A DNA stretch of 19,094 nt from positions 1 to 19,094 of the forward strand of contig DASQSZ010000500.1 in assembly GCA_035642125.1 (NCBI GenBank). The letters are read 5' to 3'. The notes beneath the pieces are model-generated. The model was not told the DNA's origin. It saw nothing but the letters and a program-made list of their open reading frames with translations, and searched no databases. Each line of letters begins with the position of its first letter. Position 1 is the first letter of the stretch. The stretch comes from CALAED01 sp937891035. Its GTDB lineage: Bacteria; Actinomycetota; Actinomycetes; Streptosporangiales; Streptosporangiaceae. Both the position numbers and the translations under genes were made by a program. This document shows, in pieces, positions 10,607 to 17,180 of the stretch.

Positions 10607-11173
10607 GTGCTTCCCCGTGTCAGCGCTCCCCTTTCGCCGGGCGCTCGGAGTCTGCTCGCCGCGATCGTCGTGCCCGGCTCGCTGCTGCTTGCGGCGTGCG
10701 GCGGGACGCAGGAGGACGATTCGCTGCCTCCGCTCACCCCCGAGCCGGCGTTCTCGTTGCCATCGGCCGACGCTTCGCCGCCGTCCGGCGAAACGCGATC
10801 ATCGGCCTCCCGGTCGGGCTCGCGCGCGTCGTACCCGGCCAGGCTGGCGCTGATGCGCTTCCTGCGCGGCGTCGGAGCGGGTGATCGCCGGGCGTGCGCG
10901 CTGCTCAGCCCGTCGTACGCCCGTACGACGTTCGCCGCGGCCGGCGGTTGTCAAAAGTGGATCGGCGCGATTCCGGCGCGCCTCACGCAGGAGGAGATCC
11001 GCCAGTTGCGGGCCGTCCAGGTGCTCGGCGCTACGCCGGGGCCCCGGCAGGGGCAGTACACGGTACGCCCCGCCGACCTGCGGTGGGCCGCCGGTACGGC
11101 GGTGCCGAAAGCGGTCGTCGCCCAGCAGTACGTGCTGGGCCGGGCCGGTGGACGCTGGTTCGTTGTCGCCTGA
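10607..11173 (+). CDS. Small lipoprotein of unknown function
   Basis: A 188-residue predicted lipoprotein: the signal peptide ends SLLLAAC with Cys31 in a perfect lipobox. A Ser/Pro-rich linker follows to about residue 75, then a compact C-terminal domain of about 110 residues (ARLALMRFLRGVGAGDRRACALLSP..., ending GRWFVVA). This plan, with a helix containing two or more Ala/Leu runs followed by beta strands and a final RWFVV strand, resembles NTF2-like/DUF4878-type lipoproteins, but I cannot name the family. Cys97 and Cys114 could form a disulfide. GTG 10607 is chosen for the AAGGAGG four bases upstream and because the signal peptide starts there. The gene is divergent from the lipoprotein nagZ and may act with it at the cell surface. 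Confidence 0.8.
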   Translation: MLPRVSAPLSPGARSLLAAIVVPGSLLLAACGGTQEDDSLPPLTPEPAFSLPSADASPPSGETRSSASRSGSRASYPARLALMRFLRGVGAGDRRACALLSPSYARTTFAAAGGCQKWIGAIPARLTQEEIRQLRAVQVLGATPGPRQGQYTVRPADLRWAAGTAVPKAVVAQQYVLGRAGGRWFVVA

Positions 11174-11382
11174 TCCCCGCCGTGCTCACGCGGACGCTGC
11201 CGGGAACGGACGGACGAATCGTGGCGTGATGGCGCACGGTTCGCACAGGATCGGGCAAGGATCGCGGAAGGCTGCAGCGGCGCATGAGCACGGCGGAGAA
11301 CGGCGGAGAGGGGAGCGAGGAGGTCGGGAAGGGGGCCGAAGGTCTATCTGGGGCTATCGCCTGGGCTGTCAAGACGGCCGGA

Positions 11383-11398
11383 CACCGGCTATCCGGTG
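11383..11398 (-). terminator. Hairpin just after the kinase gene
   Basis: CACCGG and CCGGTG flank a CTAT loop, 14 bp beyond the kinase stop codon on the minus strand. There is no T-run, as is common for actinomycete terminators. It lies between two convergent genes (the lipoprotein and the kinase), so it could serve both. Confidence 0.4.
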
Positions 11399-11412
11399 CC
11401 GGGGGACGGCCA

Positions 11413-12621
11413 CTAGGAGGCCGCGGCCAAGCCGAGACGTTGCAGGGCCATTCCGGCGGCGCCGATGGCACCGTCGCCGGCCTGGCTCGGCTCGGTCGCG
11501 AACCGTTCGCGCAACCCGGCCCTGACGGCATCGGCGACGGGGCCCTCGCTCAGCACCGACCCGGCCAGCACGACGGGGTGATCGGGCCGCCCCGCGGCAT
11601 CCCGTACCGACTCGGGCAGCGCCGAGGTGACCGCGTCGACGTCCATGAGCAGCCACCGCGCCGCCTCTTGCGTGATGTCCCATGCCACCGCGTCGCCCTC
11701 GATGGCGGCCTGGCAGACCACGGGGCCGAGACGGCCCAGCGCCGACGGCGGCTGGCCGTAGACCTCCTTGATGATCGCCTGGGCGATGTCGCCGCCGCCC
11801 GGGGCCGGCCGGGGCCGCTCGGCGACGGCGACGCGCGACGTCATCGATGAGGCGACGCCCGGATGGTGCTCCGCCGGAACGGAAGCGGCCGGGACGGCCG
11901 CCGAGACCGCAGCCGAGACGGCGGCCGAGACCGTCGTGGAGACGGACACGGGCACGGTCGTGGGAACGGCCGCGGCGATCGGGGTGACCGCTGCCGGGGC
12001 GGCCGGGGTGACCGCGGCGGCGGGCGGAGCCTCGCGCATCGCGTCGCCGAACAGCGCCTGCGGCACCATTTCGGCCAGGATCGTCGGGGCGCCCCTGCCG
12101 TCGTAGGCGTTGAGGGCCGCGCGCACGGCCTCGCGGCCGAGCCAGACAGCGGAGCCTTCGTCGCCCACCAGCCAGCCGTAGCCGTCGGCGCGCCGCACGA
12201 TGTTGCCATGGCTGACGACCGCGGCTCCGGCACCGGTGCCGGAGAAGACGACGATGCCGGTGGCCGCGTTGGTGCCGGCGGCGAAGGCCACGCTGATGTC
12301 GGTGACGACCGAGGGCGCACCGGTCAGCCCGCAGGCGCGCCAGGCCTCGGTGGCGGCGTGTACGGCGCCGGCGCGCCCTGCGGCGCCGGCCCCCGCCATG
12401 CCGAAGACGCCGCCGGCCACGAGTGAGGGATCGAGATCGCGTAGCGCCGCGCGCAGCGCCGTGGTGAGCGATGTGACCGCGTCGCCGCCGGAGTTGCGGT
12501 TGGCGCCAGGTCCTTTGCCGTACCCGGCGATCGTGCCGCTGGGCGCCATCACGACGCACCGCGTCGTGGTGCCTCCCGCATCGACGCCGATGACATAGGG
12601 ACCCGCCAGTTGGGTCTCCAC
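11413..12621 (-). CDS. BadF/NagK-type amino-sugar kinase (predicted GlcNAc/MurNAc kinase) with a repetitive insert
   Basis: A 402-residue ASKHA-fold kinase of the BadF/BadG/NagK group. It shows phosphate-1 motif VDAGGTTTR (13-21), VFGMAGAG, VTDISVAF, the adenosine-side VVFSGTGAGA (124-133), WLVGDEGSAVWLG (150-162), and VVLAGSVLSEGP (350-361). C. acetobutylicum MurK, which phosphorylates MurNAc and GlcNAc at C6, has this fold; here the kinase lies beside murQ, so MurNAc is the best substrate guess. Residues about 197-278 are an Ala/Val/Pro-rich insert (TVSAAVSAAVSAAVPAA) that the family lacks; without it the length would be a normal ~320. It diverges from rpiR1 over 60 bp. GTG 12621 puts the fold at residue 9 but lacks a ribosome site; ATG 12657 is the alternative, as a near-leaderless start. 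Confidence 0.82.
   Translation of the reverse strand: METQLAGPYVIGVDAGGTTTRCVVMAPSGTIAGYGKGPGANRNSGGDAVTSLTTALRAALRDLDPSLVAGGVFGMAGAGAAGRAGAVHAATEAWRACGLTGAPSVVTDISVAFAAGTNAATGIVVFSGTGAGAAVVSHGNIVRRADGYGWLVGDEGSAVWLGREAVRAALNAYDGRGAPTILAEMVPQALFGDAMREAPPAAAVTPAAPAAVTPIAAAVPTTVPVSVSTTVSAAVSAAVSAAVPAASVPAEHHPGVASSMTSRVAVAERPRPAPGGGDIAQAIIKEVYGQPPSALGRLGPVVCQAAIEGDAVAWDITQEAARWLLMDVDAVTSALPESVRDAAGRPDHPVVLAGSVLSEGPVADAVRAGLRERFATEPSQAGDGAIGAAGMALQRLGLAAAS
11790..12033. repeat. Imperfect repeat expansion inside the kinase gene
   Basis: The segment contains reiterated GCCGAGAC(C/G)GC-like units (clearest at about 11900-11990). On the coding strand it gives alternating Ser/Thr/Ala/Val/Pro residues, and the reading frame is kept. 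It interrupts the kinase between FGDAMREAP and DIAQAIIKEVYG. Confidence 0.65.
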
Positions 12622-12623
12622 GT

Positions 12624-12636
12624 CGTTACCGTAACG
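12624..12636. promoter_or_regulatory. Palindrome next to the kinase start
   Basis: CGTTACCGTAACG is a 6+1+6 perfect inverted repeat two bases upstream of the kinase GTG, inside the divergent intergenic region. It may be a second operator or a small leader hairpin; no binding protein can be named. Confidence 0.35.
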
Positions 12637-12645
12637 AATTGGCCA

Positions 12646-12681
12646 TTGACGGGGCATGTTCATTGTAAGAAACTTTCTTCC
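12646..12681 (+). promoter_or_regulatory. Promoter and operator of rpiR1, predicted leaderless
   Basis: TTGACG (12646-12651), a 17-bp spacer and GAAACT (12669-12674) are followed by 7 bp and the ATG at 12682. The near-palindrome GTAAGAAACTTTCTTCC (12665-12681; core AAGAAA-C-TTTCTT) covers the -10 element and ends at the start codon. No ribosome site is present. The same layout recurs before rpiR2. Confidence 0.65.
12662..12667 (-). promoter_or_regulatory. Predicted -10 element of the kinase gene
   Basis: Minus-strand TACAAT is the best -10 match in the divergent region. The -35 position (TTTCCT, 12685-12690) is weak. The element overlaps the RpiR-type operator at 12665-12681, so a bound regulator would block kinase and rpiR1 promoters together. 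Confidence 0.45.
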
Positions 12682-13635
12682 ATGAGGAAAACGACCAGAG
12701 AAGAGCTCGTGGCGGCGGAGTCGCCAGGGGCGGGGTCCGCGATCGCGGCATCGGCTCCTCCGCTGAGCACGGTCGTCCGGGTCCGTTCCCTGCTTCCTTC
12801 CTTGCCCCCGGCCGAACGCCGCGTCGCGCAACGGGTCATCGACGATCCCGAGGGGGTCGCCAACTCCACCATCACCGAACTCGCTCAAACCTGCGAGACC
12901 TCTGAGACGACGGTCATACGGTTTTGCCGGGCGATTGGGTTCTCCGGTTACCCCGAGTTGCGGCTGACCCTTGCGACCGAAGCGGGCCGGGCCCAAAGCG
13001 GGGGCAAGCGCGATGTGGGCAGTGACATCCGACCCGACGACCCGCTCGAATTGATCGTCGAGAAGGTGACGTACGCGGACGCCAGGGCGGTGGAGGAGAC
13101 CGCGGCCCAGCTCGACATCATGGCCTTGAAGAAGGTGGTGGACACCATCGCCGCCGCCCGCCGGGTCGACATCTACGGTGTGGGCGCGAGCGCCTTCGTG
13201 GCCATGGACTTCCAGCAAAAGCTGCACCGCATCGGCCGCGCGTCCTATGCCTGGGCCGACGCGCACATCATGCTCACCAGCGCCGCCGTCCTCGAGCAGA
13301 ACGACGTGGCGATCGGCATCTCCCACACCGGCTCGACCGTCGACACGATCGACGCGCTCGAAGTGGCCAGGGGCAGGGGCGCCACCACCGTCGCGCTGAC
13401 CAACTTCCCGCGCTCCCCGATCACCGACGTCGCCGATCACGTGCTGACCACGGCGGCCAGGGAGACCACCTTCAGGTCCGGCGCCACGGCCAGCCGGCTG
13501 GCCCAGCTCACCGTCGTCGACTGCGTGTTCGTCGGGGTGGCACAGCGCACTTTCGAGCCGACCCGGCACGCGCTCGAGCTCACCTATGAGGCGGTGCACA
13601 GCAGGCGGGCGCTGTCCGAGCGCCGCCGCCGCTGA
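12682..13635 (+). CDS. RpiR/MurR-family transcriptional regulator, copy 1
   Basis: A 317-residue regulator with an N-terminal RpiR helix-turn-helix domain (about 31-107: LPPAERRVAQRVIDDP, STITELAQTC, SETTVIRFCRAIGFSGYPELR) and a C-terminal SIS sugar-phosphate-binding domain (about 145-280: VDIYGVGASAFVAMDF, VAIGISHTGSTVDTIDAL, VALTNFPRSP). MurR proteins of this family repress MurNAc genes and respond to MurNAc-6-P, which is the expected ligand here. It is divergent from the kinase. ATG 12682 is preferred over the longer reading from 12610 because the predicted promoter and operator occupy the upstream stretch. A strong hairpin downstream separates it from its paralogue. About three quarters of its residues match copy 2. 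Confidence 0.9.
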   Translation: MRKTTREELVAAESPGAGSAIAASAPPLSTVVRVRSLLPSLPPAERRVAQRVIDDPEGVANSTITELAQTCETSETTVIRFCRAIGFSGYPELRLTLATEAGRAQSGGKRDVGSDIRPDDPLELIVEKVTYADARAVEETAAQLDIMALKKVVDTIAAARRVDIYGVGASAFVAMDFQQKLHRIGRASYAWADAHIMLTSAAVLEQNDVAIGISHTGSTVDTIDALEVARGRGATTVALTNFPRSPITDVADHVLTTAARETTFRSGATASRLAQLTVVDCVFVGVAQRTFEPTRHALELTYEAVHSRRALSERRRR

Positions 13636-13680
13636 CCCGCGTCGCGCCCGCAGCCGACCAAAACTCGTCCGCAACCGATC

Positions 13681-13719
13681 AACAGCAGCCGCCCACCATG
13701 TGGTGAGGCGGCTGCTGTT
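13681..13719 (+). terminator. Strong terminator-like hairpin between the two rpiR genes
   Basis: AACAGCAGCCGCC (13681-13693) pairs with all 13 bases of GGCGGCTGCTGTT (13707-13719), and inside it CACCA pairs with TGGTG with one bulged A. It lacks a U-run, but it is the most stable isolated stem in the region and should end the rpiR1 transcript. Confidence 0.8.
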
Positions 13720-13758
13720 CATCGTGGCTCCAAGATCTCCGAGAACGGCCGGTACCTA

Positions 13759-13794
13759 TTGACATAATCCTAGTTTCGTAAGAAAGTTTCTACC
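13759..13794 (+). promoter_or_regulatory. Promoter and operator of the rpiR2-murQ-ABC operon, predicted leaderless
   Basis: TTGACA (13759-13764), a 17-bp spacer and GAAAGT (13782-13787) are followed by 7 bp and ATG 13795. The near-palindrome GTAAGAAAGTTTCTACC (13778-13794) covers the -10 and abuts the start codon, exactly as at rpiR1. This implies auto- or cross-regulation by the two paralogues. Confidence 0.7.
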
Positions 13795-14721
13795 ATGATG
13801 GCTACACCGGCGGATAGCACCCTTGTGTCGGCGGGCGGCGGTGTCGCCCTGGGGACGGTCATCCGGGTGCGGTCGCTACTACCGTCGCTGGCACCGGCCG
13901 AGCGGCGGGTGGCGCACCGCGTCATCCAGGCCCCGGAGGAGGTCGCGGCCTCGACGATCACCGAGCTCGCGCAGATGTGCGGCACGTCCGAGACCACAGT
14001 GATCAGGTTCTGCCGGGCGATCGGCTTTACCGGCTACCCCGAGCTGCGGCTCACCCTCGCCAACGAGGCGGGCCGCGCCCAGGGCGTCGGCGGCCGGGTC
14101 GTCGGCGGCGACATCGGCCGCGACGACTCGCTGGAAGAGATCGTCGAAAAGATCGCCTACTCGGACGCCAGGGCGGTGGAGGAGACCGCCGGCCAACTCA
14201 ACATCAAGGCCCTCGACGACGTGGTCGCGGCGATCGTCGACGCGGGCCGGGTCGACATCTACGGTGTGGGCGCCGGAGCGTTCGTGGCGATGGACTTCCA
14301 GCAAAAGCTGCACCGGATCGGCCGGGTCTCCTACGCCTGGTCCGATGCGCACATGATGCTCACCAGCGCCGCCGTCCTCGGTCCCGGCGACGTGGCGATC
14401 GGCATCTCCCACTCGGGCACCACGATCGACACCGTCGACGCGCTGACCGAGGCCGGTCACAAGGGCGCCATCACCGTCGCCCTCACCAGCTTCCCTCGCT
14501 CGCCCATCGCCGAGGTCGTCGACTTCGTGCTGACCACGGCGGCCAGGGAGACGACATTCAGGTCCGGCGCCACGGCGAGCCGGCTGGCCCAGCTCACCGT
14601 CGTCGACTGCGTCTTCGTCGGCGTCGCGCAGCGCACTTACGCCCCCACCAAGGAAAACCTTGAGGCCACGCTCGACGCCGTCAGCGGTCGGTCCATGCGT
14701 TCGGAACGGAGGCGCCGGTGA
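13795..14721 (+). CDS. RpiR/MurR-family transcriptional regulator, copy 2
   Basis: A 308-residue paralogue of the preceding regulator, with the same helix-turn-helix (about 22-98) and SIS domain (about 137-272; VDIYGVGAGAFVAMDF, VAIGISHSGTTIDTVDAL). The N-terminal 20 residues and the last 30 differ most from copy 1, while the recognition-helix region SETTVIRFCRAIGF is the same, so both should bind the same operator. The SIS loop has SGTT where copy 1 has TGST, which could alter ligand preference. It is first in an operon: its TGA overlaps the murQ GTG. Start is ATG 13795 (a second ATG follows at 13798). It probably acts as the local MurNAc-6-P-responsive repressor. Confidence 0.9.
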   Translation: MMATPADSTLVSAGGGVALGTVIRVRSLLPSLAPAERRVAHRVIQAPEEVAASTITELAQMCGTSETTVIRFCRAIGFTGYPELRLTLANEAGRAQGVGGRVVGGDIGRDDSLEEIVEKIAYSDARAVEETAGQLNIKALDDVVAAIVDAGRVDIYGVGAGAFVAMDFQQKLHRIGRVSYAWSDAHMMLTSAAVLGPGDVAIGISHSGTTIDTVDALTEAGHKGAITVALTSFPRSPIAEVVDFVLTTAARETTFRSGATASRLAQLTVVDCVFVGVAQRTYAPTKENLEATLDAVSGRSMRSERRRR

Positions 14722-15716
14722 TCGACCACACCAATAACGCGATCCCGCCACTTTGCGATCTGAACGGCGCGCCGACCGAGGAGCGCAATCTCCGTACGGT
14801 CGACATCGACACCCAGCCCACCATCGACCTGGTCCGCGTGATCAGCCAGGAGGACCATCGCGTGCCCGCCGCGGTGGCCGCGACGCTGCCGCTGATCGCG
14901 ACCGCGGTCGACTACGCGGTCGAGACGCTGCGGGCCGGCGGCCGGATGCACTACTTCGGCGCCGGCACGTCCGGGCGGCTCGCGGTGATCGACGCGGCCG
15001 AGCTGCCGCCCACGTACGGCATCGAGCCGGGGCGGGTCGTCGCCCACCACGCCGGCGGCCGCGACGCCTTGCTGCAGGCGGTCGAGGAAGTCGAGGACAA
15101 CATGGAGCTCGGCGCCCGTGACGCAGCCGAGGTACGCCCCGGCGACTTCGCCGTCGGCATCTCCGCCAGCGGGCGCACGCCGTACGTCATCAGCGCCTTG
15201 CGGGTCGCGGCCCGGGCGGGCGCGCGCACGGCGCTGATCAGCTCGAATCCGGCGTCTCCGTACGCCGCCGAGGTCGACGTGCACATCGGCGTCAACACCG
15301 GCCCCGAGGTCGTGATGGGCTCGACCAGGATGAAGGCGGGCACGGCCGCCAAGCTGGTGCTCCACTCGATCTCGACGGCCACGATGGTCCGCCTCGGGCT
15401 GACGTACTCCAACCTCATGGTCGCGCTCAACGTGACGAACGCCAAGCTCCGCGTCCGGGTGGTGCGTATGCTCATGGCGGCCACCGGCATGGGCCGCACC
15501 GGGTGTGAGCGGGCGCTGGCCGAGTCGGGCGGCGACACCAGAGTGGCGCTGGTGTCCCTGCTCGGCGAGGTGCCGCCGCGGGTGGCCGCGGCCACGTTGC
15601 GCGAAACCGACGGATCGGTACGCGAGGCGCTGCGGCTGCTGCTCCCCGCCAACGTGCCCGACGTGCCGGACGTACCAGATGTAGAGGTCGACGCGGCGGT
15701 CGACGCGGCCGACTGA
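14718..15716 (+). CDS. murQ: N-acetylmuramic acid 6-phosphate etherase
   Basis: A 332-residue SIS-fold enzyme that cleaves the lactyl ether of MurNAc-6-P to give GlcNAc-6-P and D-lactate in the cytoplasm. Diagnostic segments are TEERN (20-24), YFGAGTSGRLAVIDAAELPPTYG (79-101), AGGRDALLQAVEEVEDN (112-128), GISASGRTPYV (147-157) and NTGPEVVMGSTRMKAGTAAK (193-212). E95 and E123 align with the catalytic glutamates described for E. coli MurQ (Glu83, Glu114). The C-terminus has a short DVP repeat tail (DVPDVPDVEVDAAVDAAD) beyond the usual end. GTG 14718 has GGAGG five bases upstream and overlaps the rpiR2 stop (GTGA), so the two are coupled. Confidence 0.96.
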   Translation: MIDHTNNAIPPLCDLNGAPTEERNLRTVDIDTQPTIDLVRVISQEDHRVPAAVAATLPLIATAVDYAVETLRAGGRMHYFGAGTSGRLAVIDAAELPPTYGIEPGRVVAHHAGGRDALLQAVEEVEDNMELGARDAAEVRPGDFAVGISASGRTPYVISALRVAARAGARTALISSNPASPYAAEVDVHIGVNTGPEVVMGSTRMKAGTAAKLVLHSISTATMVRLGLTYSNLMVALNVTNAKLRVRVVRMLMAATGMGRTGCERALAESGGDTRVALVSLLGEVPPRVAAATLRETDGSVREALRLLLPANVPDVPDVPDVEVDAAVDAAD

Positions 15717-15789
15717 CGGACGCGGGGGCCGCGACGTGGGGGCGCGGGTGGCGGCGCCCGCCAGGGACGCTCGCCAGGGAGGTTCACCA

Positions 15790-15818
15790 GGACGTCGGCA
15801 GGACGTCCGCGGACGTCC
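15790..15818. promoter_or_regulatory. Phased GGACGTC repeats with an 18-bp perfect palindrome
   Basis: GGACGTC occurs at 15790, 15801 and 15811, about one helical turn apart. The last two form GGACGTCCGCGGACGTCC (15801-15818), a perfect inverted repeat. It lies in the 180-bp gap between murQ and the sugar-binding-protein gene, where it may be an operator or an RNA hairpin that uncouples murQ from transporter expression. Confidence 0.5.
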
Positions 15819-15896
15819 CACCGGCGGGCCGCGGGGCGAACAAACCTTCGGGGGAACGACATCGGGCCGATGAGCCCACGAGAAAGGGGTCAATAT

Positions 15897-17180
15897 ATGC
15901 GCAGGCGTGGCGCGCTGTTCGCGGCGCTGAGCGTTCTCGCCGCCGTCGCCCTTCCGGCGTGCGCTCCCAGCACGGACGGCGGCAGCGGAGACGACAAGGT
16001 CAATCTGACGGTGCTCTCCTGGCGCCCCGAGGACACGACCGGCTACCAGAAGATCTTCGCTGAATACCAAAAGAGCCACCCGAACGTGCGGATCGACTTC
16101 AAGGGCATCAAGGCCACCGACTATCTGGCCGTGCTGCCCAACGAGGTGAAAAAGGCACAGGGCGGCCCCGACGTCGTCCAGCTCAAGCCGTACGGGCCCA
16201 TCCAGTCGTTGATCCAGGGCGGCGACCTGGTCCCGCTCGACGGCAAGGTCGACGTGTCGGGCTGGCCGGCCGAGACGCTGGACGCGGCGAAGGGACGGCA
16301 GGACGGCAAGCTGTACGGAGTGCCGTTCGCGTTGCAGACCATCCAGGTGCTCTACAACAAGAAGATCTTCGCCGATCAGCAGATCAACCCGCCCACGACG
16401 TGGGAAGAGCTGGTCGCGGCGTGCGACAAGCTCAAGAAGGCCGGCATCACGCCGATGGCGACAAGCGGCCTGCAGCCGTGGGTGCTCGCCATCGCCCACC
16501 AGATCTTCGGCGCCACCCGCTACGGCGGCGCTGACTTCAGCGCGGCGGCGGTGAGCGGCAAGAAGACCTTCACCGATCCCGACTACCTCGCCTCGCTCGA
16601 GTTGGTCAAGCAGCTGCAGCCGTACTTCCCCGACGACGTCACCGCGGTCGACTACCCGGACGCGCAGGCGCTGTTCACCAGTGGGAAGACCGCGATGTAC
16701 CCGGGCGGGTCCTATGAGCTCGGGCCGTTCGAAAAGACCTCGCCCGACCTCGACATCGGCTTCTTCGAGGCGCCGCCGGCGCCGGGCTCGAAGGTCGACC
16801 ACCCGGTCACCTCGGGCTGGGTCGACGGCTCGTACGGCATCAGCGCCAAGTCACCGCACCAGGCCGAGGCGCTGGAGCTGGTGAAGTGGATGGCCACCAA
16901 GGAGTTCGGTCAGCAGTTCGCCGACCAGCTCAGGCAGATCTCCGCGGTCCCCGGCACGACGCCGAGTGACCCGACGCTGGCGCAGATGCTCAAGAACTAC
17001 CAGGACCACGGCGTGCCGTACATGATGCTCGTCAGCTTCGGTTACGGGAACCCGCTGGGCCGCGACGTCGAGGGCACCGCGCTGCAGAAGATGCTCAACG
17101 GCGACGCGTCGGCGTCCGAGGCCGGCAAGGAGATCCAGAAGGGGATCCGCGCGTGGTTCAAGCCAGGCAGCGGAGGTTGA
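15897..17180 (+). CDS. Sugar ABC transporter solute-binding lipoprotein, predicted for MurNAc or muropeptide sugar
   Basis: A 427-residue CUT1-type (SBP_bac_1) binding protein. The signal peptide ends VALPAC with Cys22 as lipid anchor, followed by a Gly/Ser-rich linker. The fold shows VNLTVLSWRPEDTTGYQKIFAEYQKSHPNVRIDF, DVVQLKPYGPIQSLIQGGDLVPLDG, YGVPFALQTIQVLYNKKIF, PTTWEELVAACDKLKKAGITPMA, TSGKTAMYPGGSYEL and a late GYGNPLGRDVEGTALQKML. ATG 15897 is preferred over ATG 15870 because AAGGGG lies seven bases upstream and the signal peptide then has a normal length. Its place after murQ and MurR-like genes, with permeases following, suggests it captures MurNAc, GlcNAc-MurNAc or MurNAc-peptide; the ligand is inferred from context only. 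Confidence 0.9.
   Translation: MRRRGALFAALSVLAAVALPACAPSTDGGSGDDKVNLTVLSWRPEDTTGYQKIFAEYQKSHPNVRIDFKGIKATDYLAVLPNEVKKAQGGPDVVQLKPYGPIQSLIQGGDLVPLDGKVDVSGWPAETLDAAKGRQDGKLYGVPFALQTIQVLYNKKIFADQQINPPTTWEELVAACDKLKKAGITPMATSGLQPWVLAIAHQIFGATRYGGADFSAAAVSGKKTFTDPDYLASLELVKQLQPYFPDDVTAVDYPDAQALFTSGKTAMYPGGSYELGPFEKTSPDLDIGFFEAPPAPGSKVDHPVTSGWVDGSYGISAKSPHQAEALELVKWMATKEFGQQFADQLRQISAVPGTTPSDPTLAQMLKNYQDHGVPYMMLVSFGYGNPLGRDVEGTALQKMLNGDASASEAGKEIQKGIRAWFKPGSGG

Noticed and set aside
11174..11412. Small gene between the lipoprotein and the kinase
   Set aside because: Open frames here have no good ribosome site and run into frames antisense to the kinase; only a hairpin near the kinase end is supported.
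12610..12681. Longer start for rpiR1
   Set aside because: The stretch contains the predicted promoter and operator and lacks a ribosome site; RpiR homologues do not need these residues.
14637..16802. Very long open frame on the - strand opposite murQ and the binding-protein gene
   Set aside because: Antisense to MurQ and the sugar-binding protein, both with strong family signatures; composition is typical of shadow frames.
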